DNA from: CAYGAW01 sp964347945
GTDB taxonomy: Bacteria; Chloroflexota; Anaerolineae; UBA7937; B3-Chlor
DNA: 5,628 bases
Direction: 5' to 3'
NCBI GenBank assembly: GCA_964347945.1
Contig: CAYGAW010000149.1
Span: 1 to 5,628, forward strand
This document shows positions 1-5,370 of the stretch, piece by piece (the first letter of the stretch is position 1; each line of letters starts with the position of its first letter). Made by a program: the position numbers and the translations under genes. The notes beneath the pieces are model-generated. The model was given only the letters and a program-made list of their open reading frames with translations. It did no database searches and was not told the origin of the DNA.

Positions 1-794
1 GCAAAAAACACAGCAAGGAAATCCCTAATATCCGGAAAAGCATCTACGAAGCTACCCTCGCTGCAGATAAGCCTATCACTTGTGAAACAGCTGGCCGAGT
101 ATTCGCAGATTACGGAATAGCGTGCGACGTCGACGATTTCTCCGTTAAGAAGGTGAACCTATTCCAGATTGTGGAGAAGGCCGCGAAATCTTTCAACCTT
201 CCCCAACCAGAAATCGTGGTCGCCAACACGATCATCCCAAATGCCGCAGCGGCGGGCCCCAGCGCTCGATTAGGAACTGTACTCGTCACCACGGGCATTA
301 TGACGCAGCTTGAAGAAGACGAGTTGGCAAGTGTAGTGGGTCACGAAATGAGTCATCTGAAGAACCACGATCCCATAGTAATGTTTCTCCTATCAAGTGC
401 TGAATTCCTGCTTAGGTTCTACGTGTTCTGGCCCTACCTCTTCTTCCTAGGCATCATTTCCTACTGGCTCTACTTTGTGGCGGCAATAGGCCTTGTCTAC
501 CTCTTCGGCAAGTTTCTCGAAGAGAGGGCAGACTTGGACTCAGCGAAAATGCTTGGGCAACCGAAGGCCATGGCAGAAGCTCTGAGAAAGATCGCTTTTC
601 GACGGCTCTTTCCCCTCTACAAACGGGAACCTGCTTTCCGCGGCTACCGTAGATCTGAATGGCTGCGGTTTGACCCTCACCCTCCTGCCTATTTCAGGAT
701 TGCACAACTGGAAGACCTTCAAAAGCCGGGACAAATCAGACATACACTTCTCAAATCCATCGAAGATTCGCTGAAAGGCTTTCTCCGCGCCTGA
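1..794 (+). CDS. M48 family membrane zinc metallopeptidase (HtpX/Ste24-like), 5' end outside window
   Basis: The reading frame is open from base 3 to the TGA at 792-794, so the gene enters from the left and its true start is not visible. A GTG at 153 is in frame but lies inside this open frame and has no clear ribosome binding site, so it is probably internal. The zinc site is visible: HEMSH (HExxH) at 342-356, with the third ligand probably the second Glu of EERAD at 519-533. Upstream, an NAxAxGPS segment (about 240-263) is typical of M48. A hydrophobic stretch of about 45 residues (about 372-509) lies between the two zinc motifs, enough for two membrane helices as in HtpX-type proteases. 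A DPHPP motif near 675-689 matches the family's usual C-terminal His-Pro segment. By family, it would degrade misfolded or damaged membrane proteins, with the active site on the cytoplasmic side. The aldolase follows after 85 bases; a functional link is not evident. Confidence 0.9.
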   Translation, partial: KKHSKEIPNIRKSIYEATLAADKPITCETAGRVFADYGIACDVDDFSVKKVNLFQIVEKAAKSFNLPQPEIVVANTIIPNAAAAGPSARLGTVLVTTGIMTQLEEDELASVVGHEMSHLKNHDPIVMFLLSSAEFLLRFYVFWPYLFFLGIISYWLYFVAAIGLVYLFGKFLEERADLDSAKMLGQPKAMAEALRKIAFRRLFPLYKREPAFRGYRRSEWLRFDPHPPAYFRIAQLEDLQKPGQIRHTLLKSIEDSLKGFLRA

Positions 795-840
795 GATACG
801 GCACAATTTAGAAATCTGAGCTTCAGAAACCGTAATGATC

Positions 841-849
841 ATTTATTAA
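841..849 (+). promoter_or_regulatory. candidate TATA box for the aldolase/phosphofructokinase operon
   Basis: An A/T-rich stretch, atttattaa, lies in the 85-base gap after the protease stop. It is the best TATA-like match there. With the usual archaeal spacing of about 25 bases, transcription would start near 868-875, only a few bases before the TTG start at 880. That would give a nearly leaderless mRNA and agrees with the lack of a good ribosome binding site. The match to the archaeal box A is weak, and read-through from the protease gene is also possible. Confidence 0.35.
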
Positions 850-879
850 GAAGATGCCAAGAGTAACCTTGGATTCAAA

Positions 880-1797
880 TTGTTGCTGACGAATAAGGAA
901 ATCCTAGAATCTGCGAAAGCTGGGACGTATGCAGTAGGCGCGTTCAACATCTACAATCTAGAAAGCCTCCAAGCGGTGACCGCCGCGGCCGACGAAGAGA
1001 ATTCTCCGGCAATAGTGTCCGCGACCCCAACTGCAGTTAAATACGGCGGCTTAGAGTACATCGCCCGAATCGTGAAGACGGCAGCTGACCACACGTCTAC
1101 TCCCATGTCTCTACACCTGGACCATGGAAAAGACATCGGAATCGTTACAGAATGTCTGGAAATTGGGTTCACATCAGTTATGATTGATGGCTCCTACTTG
1201 GACTTCGAGGGTAACGTTGCGCTCACAAAGAAAGTTGTTCAGCTGGCTCATCGAAAAAGTGTGTCGGTTGAGGCGGAACTTGGACGGCTTGTTTCAGTTG
1301 AAGAGGCTTCTCTCGAGGAAAAAGCGACCGTACTTACAGATCCGGAAGCTGCCAAGAAGTTTGCTGAACGCACAAACGTAGATGCCCTCGCAATCGCTAT
1401 CGGCACCTCCCACGGGGCCTATAAGTTCAAAGGAGAGCCGAAACTCGACTTTGAAAGACTAAGAGAAATCCGAGAAAAGGTTGATGTTCCCCTGGTTCTA
1501 CACGGGGCGTCTGGGGTTCCAGCTGATATCGTCGGAAAAGCCAAGAAGTACGGAGCGGCCCTCGCAGGCGCAAAAGGTACGCCAGATGAAGGCATAAAGC
1601 AAGCCATCAAGCTGGGAATAGCAAAGATTAACATAGATACCGACCTGCGACTTGCCTTTACAGCCACCGTGAGAGAGATTCTGGCCACCAAGCCAGAGCA
1701 GTACGATCCAAGAAAGATCTTGGGACCTGCTCGAGACGCCATGAAACAGGTTGTAATAGCAAAAATGCGGCTATTCGGGAGTTCCAACAGAGCATAG
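880..1797 (+). CDS. fba: class II fructose-1,6-bisphosphate aldolase
   Basis: This cytoplasmic, zinc-dependent enzyme interconverts fructose-1,6-bisphosphate with dihydroxyacetone phosphate and glyceraldehyde-3-phosphate. The 305-residue length is normal for the short bacterial-type class II family. The catalytic Asp and first zinc His are in LHLDHGKD (D81, H82). Other zinc ligands fit H178 (GTSHGAYK) and H208 (PLVLHGASGVP). The VSVEAELG strand (129-135) and the KINIDTDLR phosphate/substrate segment (249-257) are clear. The C-terminal DPRKILGPAR block (276-285) favours fructose- over tagatose-bisphosphate aldolase. The active-site loop after AELG reads RLVSVEEASLEE rather than the frequent GGxED form. 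No ATG or GTG is available in frame after the TAA at 847; TTG 880 (or TTG 883) places the start exactly where homologues begin, shortly before TNKEIL. The phosphofructokinase gene follows after 18 bases, so the two are probably one operon. Class II aldolases are uncommon in archaea, so transfer from bacteria is a reasonable inference. Confidence 0.93.
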   Translation: MLLTNKEILESAKAGTYAVGAFNIYNLESLQAVTAAADEENSPAIVSATPTAVKYGGLEYIARIVKTAADHTSTPMSLHLDHGKDIGIVTECLEIGFTSVMIDGSYLDFEGNVALTKKVVQLAHRKSVSVEAELGRLVSVEEASLEEKATVLTDPEAAKKFAERTNVDALAIAIGTSHGAYKFKGEPKLDFERLREIREKVDVPLVLHGASGVPADIVGKAKKYGAALAGAKGTPDEGIKQAIKLGIAKINIDTDLRLAFTATVREILATKPEQYDPRKILGPARDAMKQVVIAKMRLFGSSNRA

Positions 1798-1804
1798 ATG
1801 AAAT

Positions 1805-1810
1805 GAGGGA
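1805..1810 (+). promoter_or_regulatory. ribosome binding site of the phosphofructokinase gene
   Basis: GAGGGA lies five bases before the ATG at 1816. It supports that start over two nearby ATGs: the one at 1798 meets a stop after two codons, and the one at 1803 is out of frame. A dedicated site within the 18-base gap suggests independent translation initiation on a shared aldolase-phosphofructokinase transcript. Confidence 0.6.
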
Positions 1811-1815
1811 ACGTC

Positions 1816-2844
1816 ATGCGAGTAGGCATCCTGAGTGGGGGCGGGGACGCACCAGGAATTAACGCGGTGATACGGGCGGCTGTGCGAAAGGGTATACTGC
1901 AATATAAATTCGAGATGTTGGGGATCAAAGACGGGTGGAGAGGGCTCGTAGAAGGAGACTTCATGCCGCTCAGCTTGAGTACAATCAGAGGTATACTCCC
2001 TCTCGGGGGATCCATTCTCGGGACCTCACGGACCAACCCATTTAGACACGAGAAAGGACCTCAACGCATCTTCCAGAATGTGGAGAAGAGACATATCGAT
2101 GCTGTAATTGTCATTGGCGGAGACGACACGCAGAGTGTCGCTCAAAAGCTTCAAGAGCAAGGGCTTCCATGCGTGTCGGTGCCCAAGACCATTGATAATG
2201 ACTTGGCGGGTACCGATTATACCTTCGGCTTCAACACCGCCGTTTCCATCGCAACCGACGCCCTCGACAGGATCCACACCACCGCGGAAGCGCATCGCAG
2301 AATCATGATAGTGGAAGTCATGGGACGATACACTGGCTGGATTGCCTTGGAAGCTGGAATCGCTGGAGGCGCCGACGTCATCCTCATCCCAGAACAGCCC
2401 TTCGAGATCGAAGAGGTTTGTGAATACATCAAGCAAAGAAAGGAGCGCGGCAGAGCCTTTAGCATAATCGTAGTCGCTGAAGGTGCTAAACCAAAGGGGG
2501 GTAAGGAGATCATTTACGGTGACAAAGTGGACGAATTCGGAAACATAAGACTCGGTGGAGTCGCTTACTACCTAGGTAGGGAAATCGAAGCCAGAACAGA
2601 CATCGAAACGCGCGTAGTAGTGCTTGGACACCTCCAACGTGGCGGCTCTCCAACACCCTTCGACCGGATTCTGGCAACAAGATACGGAATAGCGGCAATC
2701 GACCTCGTCAAACAGGGAAAATTCGGATTGATGGTCGCCCTCAGGGGTAACGACATAGTCTCGGTACCCCTGAAAGATGTAGCGGGCAAGCGGAAAAGAG
2801 TCGACCGAAAACTCTACGAGATGGCGACCGTCTTCTTCGGATAG
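1816..2844 (+). CDS. pfp: 6-phosphofructokinase, PfkA family, probably PPi-dependent
   Basis: This cytoplasmic enzyme phosphorylates fructose-6-phosphate to fructose-1,6-bisphosphate. At 342 residues it matches the short PfkA-type proteins. Visible in order: the N-terminal nucleotide/phosphate loop GGGDAPGIN (8-16), GGDDT (101-105), PKTIDND (123-129, catalytic Asp127), MGRYTGW (169-175), the substrate-binding PE (192-193) and HLQRGG (272-277). Two positions predict the phosphoryl donor. The second Asp of GGDD (D104) replaces the Gly of ATP enzymes such as E. coli GGDG, and Lys124 replaces the Gly of PGTIDND. Together these are the established signature of PPi-dependent enzymes, which work reversibly in glycolysis and gluconeogenesis; a PPi-type enzyme is known in the archaeon Thermoproteus tenax. 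Lys at 124 alone also occurs in some ATP enzymes, so the call rests on both residues together. It is translated from its own GAGGGA site just downstream of the aldolase. Donor specificity remains a prediction. Confidence 0.93.
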   Translation: MRVGILSGGGDAPGINAVIRAAVRKGILQYKFEMLGIKDGWRGLVEGDFMPLSLSTIRGILPLGGSILGTSRTNPFRHEKGPQRIFQNVEKRHIDAVIVIGGDDTQSVAQKLQEQGLPCVSVPKTIDNDLAGTDYTFGFNTAVSIATDALDRIHTTAEAHRRIMIVEVMGRYTGWIALEAGIAGGADVILIPEQPFEIEEVCEYIKQRKERGRAFSIIVVAEGAKPKGGKEIIYGDKVDEFGNIRLGGVAYYLGREIEARTDIETRVVVLGHLQRGGSPTPFDRILATRYGIAAIDLVKQGKFGLMVALRGNDIVSVPLKDVAGKRKRVDRKLYEMATVFFG

Positions 2845-2927
2845 ACCGTTGAGAACAGAAAAGCATGGGTACGTATCATGTAAAACTACGAGTAGCGATC
2901 CCGCGGTTTAATTATGGAATCGTAAGA

Positions 2928-2940
2928 TTTAAGTTATATT
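2928..2940 (+). promoter_or_regulatory. candidate TATA promoter of the four-cysteine protein gene
   Basis: The 126-base gap after the phosphofructokinase stop becomes A/T-rich near its end. The stretch tttaagttatatt resembles an archaeal box A and sits 30-43 bases before the ATG at 2971. Transcription would begin around 2958-2965, giving a very short leader that still contains at least part of the ribosome binding site. This suggests the next gene is transcribed separately from the aldolase/phosphofructokinase pair. I see no strong terminator in the gap. Confidence 0.5.
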
Positions 2941-2957
2941 ACCCCTATTAACCTTCT

Positions 2958-2967
2958 GGAGTAGGTG
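2958..2967 (+). promoter_or_regulatory. ribosome binding site of the four-cysteine protein gene
   Basis: The stretch ggagtaggtg contains GGAG (9 bases before the ATG) and AGGTG (3 bases before it). Both resemble the archaeal GGAGGTGA consensus. GGAG has the more normal spacing. The site supports the ATG at 2971 as the start. Confidence 0.5.
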
Positions 2968-2970
2968 TAA

Positions 2971-3426
2971 ATGCAAGAAGCTCAAAGGAAGCCTTTGGCC
3001 GTGGGTTTATTGGGGCAAACTTCGGGGTCATTCTACGGTCAGGTAGAGATTCACCTCAGAGACTACAACACTCTTGATTTCATCATCAGACGAAGGATGT
3101 ATTCCAATCTGCCCGACGTCGAGTTTTCCATGGACAACCGGGACCTCGGAGACGTTATCGACATCTTAACAGAAGCCAAAAAGAAACTCCAAGACACCCT
3201 TAATGTCCATTACTTCAGGAAGCTGCAGCCAGTTCCCGCTAAGAAAGACGAGAAGGAGAGCGGTAAACCCCTGATTAAACCGTCAGAAAAGAAAGAAAAT
3301 GGGCCCCCAGGCTGCCCGAACTATCTTGGGTATTTGGCGACACGCCCTATGGACAAACCTCTTCCCCAAGAATGTCGAGTATGCCCCATGGTATTAGAAT
3401 GCGCGATGAAAGTCAGCCGTTCCTGA
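2971..3426 (+). CDS. uncharacterised 151-residue protein with C-terminal Cys4 cluster
   Basis: I do not recognise a named family. The start is well supported by an upstream TATA-like box and ribosome binding site. The N-terminal part (about 8-80) looks like a compact alpha/beta domain: a Gly-rich segment (VGLLGQTSGSFYG), then IHLRDYNTLDFIIRRRM and a helix around 58-76 (DLGDVIDILTEAKKKL). A charged Lys/Glu-rich linker follows (about 90-111). The end holds C115, C135, C138 and C144 (C-x19-C-x2-C-x5-C) within GCPNYLGYLATRP and QECRVCPMVLECAM, suited to a small zinc-binding or Fe-S module. From memory, similar tails with a Cys-Pro, a YLxxRP segment and an ECxxCxxxxxC ending recur in uncharacterised archaeal proteins, so the tail is probably a conserved module. 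There is no signal peptide or membrane segment, so it should be cytoplasmic. Neighbours give no clear role: a glycolytic pair lies upstream and endonuclease III is convergent downstream. Confidence 0.85.
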   Translation: MQEAQRKPLAVGLLGQTSGSFYGQVEIHLRDYNTLDFIIRRRMYSNLPDVEFSMDNRDLGDVIDILTEAKKKLQDTLNVHYFRKLQPVPAKKDEKESGKPLIKPSEKKENGPPGCPNYLGYLATRPMDKPLPQECRVCPMVLECAMKVSRS

Positions 3427-3573
3427 CACGTGTACAACTGAATGAGGAAGCCACGCCAGTTTCATTCTGGTTTCAGGAAAGACCTGTATTATCCAACGCG
3501 CATGTGCAGAGGTGCAGCGGGTCAACTTGACGCGCGTGCAGGACAACTGTACACATACCTAGCTGTATGCCGC
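3427..3573. other. convergent intergenic region with degenerate short repeats
   Basis: These 147 bases separate the ends of two converging genes and carry no credible ORF or tRNA. A short hairpin, ccag (3456-3459) with ctgg (3467-3470) followed by TTTC, could be a weak plus-strand terminator. Short repeated words are present: cctagctgtatg (3558-3569) and cctagctgaatg (3573-3584, running into the endonuclease III stop), which differ at one base and lie 15 bases apart; acaactg at 3434-3440 and 3543-3549; and GTGTACA (3430-3436) facing TGTACAC (3548-3554). No strong T-rich terminator is visible for either gene. Confidence 0.45.
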
Positions 3574-4212
3574 CTAGCTGAATGAGAAGGCCGAGGGGCA
3601 GAGATGATTCACGGGGCATGTGTTACATTTTGGGCGTCTGGCTCCGCATTTGTCTCGTCCGTGCGCTATTAGTATGTTTGTGAGCTCGAACCATTGTTCT
3701 TTGGGAAAGAGGTTCATCAGATCCTTCTCGATCTTATCTCGGTCTTTTGCGTCAGTGAACCCGAGTCGCTTGGCTAGGCGCATCACGTGCGTGTCCACGG
3801 CGACTCCTTCGTTGATGCCGAAGGCGTTGGAGAGTACGACATTGGCGGTCTTGCGGGCGACCCCTTTGAGCTTGGTCAGTTCTTCAATTGACCTGGGGAC
3901 CTGTGATTTGAAGTCCTCTACGAGCTTTGCTGCGGAGGCTTTGATGAATTTGGCCTTGTTGTGATAGAATCCGGCGGGCTTGATGATCGTCTCCAGTTCG
4001 TTCAAGTCGGCTTTGGCGTAGTCCTCAGTGGTCTCGTATTTTTTGAAGAGGGTCTTGGTCACTTCGTTGACTTTTTCGTCTGTGCATTGGGCTGAAAGGA
4101 TCGTGGCCACTAGGAGCTCTAAGGGGTTGCGAAACGTCAACGCGGTACTTTTAACATCGGGATATTCTTCTCTCAAGAGTGCTAGAATCCGTTGAGCTTT
4201 TTCCTTCTTCAT
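3574..4212 (-). CDS. nth: endonuclease III (DNA glycosylase/AP lyase)
   Basis: This base-excision repair enzyme removes oxidised pyrimidines and nicks the resulting abasic site. At 212 residues it is essentially the size of E. coli Nth (211). It shows LSAQCTD (39-45) near the substrate pocket, the helix-hairpin-helix LKGVARKTANVVL (115-127) with catalytic Lys121, and catalytic Asp140 in VAVDTHVMRLAKRLG. The C-terminal [4Fe-4S] cluster has the canonical spacing C189-x6-C196-x2-C199-x5-C205. No expected residue is missing. The ATG at 4212 puts MKKEKAQRIL at the family's usual N-terminus, although the ribosome binding site before it is weak. It lies 71 bases after the amrS stop on the same strand and may be transcribed with it. 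The gene order suggests no shared pathway. Confidence 0.96.
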   Translation of the reverse strand: MKKEKAQRILALLREEYPDVKSTALTFRNPLELLVATILSAQCTDEKVNEVTKTLFKKYETTEDYAKADLNELETIIKPAGFYHNKAKFIKASAAKLVEDFKSQVPRSIEELTKLKGVARKTANVVLSNAFGINEGVAVDTHVMRLAKRLGFTDAKDRDKIEKDLMNLFPKEQWFELTNILIAHGRDKCGARRPKCNTCPVNHLCPSAFSFS

Positions 4213-4283
4213 AGCTCATATCGTTCCTAAAGACTGGGCACGGTGAACATTGATGCCGCCGATTCGTCAGTCGTGGCGCTTTT

Positions 4284-5300
4284 TCATGATTCTTGTCTCC
4301 AAACGCCATCCATGAGAGCGCCACATTCTGGACAACGGGAGTCCTCTATCTTGTTTTTGGCGACTCTGTAGCCGTAGCGCTCGATCAGCGATTCCCCACA
4401 GTTGGAGCAGTGGGTGTTCTCACCTTCTCCGGGAACATTTCCTTGGTAGACATATCGCAATCCGGCCTCCAGCCCTATTTTTCTGGCTTTGCGGAGGGTC
4501 TCTATTGGTGTGGGCGGGAGGTCAATCATTTGAAAAGCGGGGTAGAACCTGGAAACGTGCCACGGGATTTCCGGACCCACATCTCTAATGAACGTGGCAA
4601 TCGCTCTCAAGTTTTCTTCCGAATCGTTGAGCTCGGGAATGACGAGCGTCGTCACCTCAATCCATATACCAAGCTTTCTATGAAGTTTGATGGACTCAAG
4701 AACCGGGTCTAGACGCGCTCCACAGTGCTTCCTATAGAAGGCGTCGTCCAAGCTTTTGAGGTCAATATTCGCTGCGTGGAGGCAAGGTGCCAATGCTCTT
4801 AGCGCTTCTTCCGTTATGTAGCCGTTGGTGACGAAGATGTTCTTCAGCCCGTCCTTGACAGCGAGCTTCGCGGTGTCGTAGGCGTATTCCATGAAGATGA
4901 CGGGTTCTGTATAGGTGTACGCGATGCTTCTGCAGTTCCTTCGCTTGGCCGCTTCTACGATCTCTTCCGGTGGAACGTCGTCGCCAATAATCGATCTCTG
5001 AGGTTTGGGAAACTGTGATATCTCCCAGTTCTGACAGTTGCCACATCGGAAGTTGCAGCCTACCGTGGCTAGGGAGTAGGCTGAAGTGCCGGGAAAAAAG
5101 TGGAAGAGGGGTTTTTTCTCTATCGGATCTACTGCACGAGACACGGCTCTTCCGTAGACCAGACTATATAAGGTTCCATCTTGATTCTCACGAACGCCGC
5201 AGATCCCTCTCTTCGAATCAACTATTCTGCATCTATGACTACACAGATTGCACTTGACCACCGACTCGCCCAGCTTTTCATAGAACATGGCCTCTTTCAT
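4284..5300 (-). CDS. amrS: AmmeMemoRadiSam system radical SAM enzyme AmrS
   Basis: This is a radical SAM protein of 338 residues. In order: an N-terminal metal-binding-like Cys cluster (C17, C20, C24, C34, in CNLCSHRCRI and GICGVR); the radical SAM motif CNFRCGNC (C82, C86, C89), which would bind the [4Fe-4S] cluster that cleaves S-adenosylmethionine; the YTYTEP segment (128-133); IDLKSLDD (179-186); and YVYQGNVPGEGENT (283-296), which is highly characteristic of AmrS. A C-terminal zinc-ribbon-like part has CSNC and CPEC (C298, C301, C323, C326). The family is widespread in archaea and usually occurs with MEMO and AMMECR1 proteins; the reaction is not firmly established. Such proteins are often mislabelled pyruvate formate-lyase activating enzyme. 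Neither partner gene is in the window. The start at 5300 is fixed by an AGGTGA site, favouring it over the ATG four codons later. It lies 70 bases downstream of TFB on the same strand. Confidence 0.92.
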   Translation of the reverse strand: MKEAMFYEKLGESVVKCNLCSHRCRIVDSKRGICGVRENQDGTLYSLVYGRAVSRAVDPIEKKPLFHFFPGTSAYSLATVGCNFRCGNCQNWEISQFPKPQRSIIGDDVPPEEIVEAAKRRNCRSIAYTYTEPVIFMEYAYDTAKLAVKDGLKNIFVTNGYITEEALRALAPCLHAANIDLKSLDDAFYRKHCGARLDPVLESIKLHRKLGIWIEVTTLVIPELNDSEENLRAIATFIRDVGPEIPWHVSRFYPAFQMIDLPPTPIETLRKARKIGLEAGLRYVYQGNVPGEGENTHCSNCGESLIERYGYRVAKNKIEDSRCPECGALMDGVWRQES

Positions 5301-5307
5301 CGCGTGG

Positions 5308-5313
5308 TCACCT
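5308..5313 (-). promoter_or_regulatory. ribosome binding site of amrS
   Basis: On the minus strand AGGTGA occurs seven bases before the ATG at 5300-5298, a strong match to the archaeal anti-Shine-Dalgarno complement. It decides between two in-frame ATGs, at 5300 and 5288, in favour of the longer protein. Confidence 0.75.
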
Positions 5314-5316
5314 AGT

Positions 5317-5366
5317 TGCTCTAGAAGACGAGTGGCGCACTTAAAGCTTCAGAAGACTGCTCTAGA
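5317..5366. repeat. two copies of TGCTCTAGA around a TATA-like box upstream of amrS
   Basis: The 9-base word tgctctaga occurs at 5317-5325 and 5358-5366. The 7-base word agaagac occurs at 5324-5330 and 5351-5357, placed after the first copy and before the second. Between them, on the minus strand, ctttaagt (about 5341-5348) resembles a weak TATA box for amrS, about 40 bases before its start. Paired words flanking a promoter could be a regulator site, but they are short and could be chance. Confidence 0.3.
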
Positions 5367-5370
5367 TGCG

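Noticed and set aside
153..794. GTG at 153 as the protease start
   Set aside because: The same frame stays open upstream to the window edge with plausible protein sequence, and no clear ribosome binding site precedes the GTG. The gene is better read as truncated by the window.
1419..2036. 205-codon minus-strand ORF across the aldolase/phosphofructokinase junction
   Set aside because: It lies opposite two clearly recognised genes, its low-complexity Ser/Pro/Arg-rich translation resembles no known family, and it has no promoter of its own. It is a shadow of the coding strand.
2845..2970. Possible small RNA gene or riboswitch in the gap after phosphofructokinase
   Set aside because: Only very short stems are visible (for example aatc-gtaa-gatt at about 2919-2929), with no tRNA-like or known riboswitch pattern. 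A promoter plus ribosome binding site explains the A/T-rich end.
3521..3531. Palindrome gtcaacttgac as a possible operator
   Set aside because: It has five-base arms with a single central base and lies between two gene ends, not near a promoter. It is easily explained by chance.
4255..4284. GC-rich hairpin followed by TTTTT, resembling an intrinsic terminator
   Set aside because: The T tract follows the stem only on the plus strand, where no gene ends. Both flanking genes run on the minus strand, and the paired arms are only about four bases.
4293..4712. 139-codon plus-strand ORF opposite amrS
   Set aside because: It is antisense to the well-supported zinc-ribbon and C-terminal part of AmrS, and its translation has no recognisable motif.
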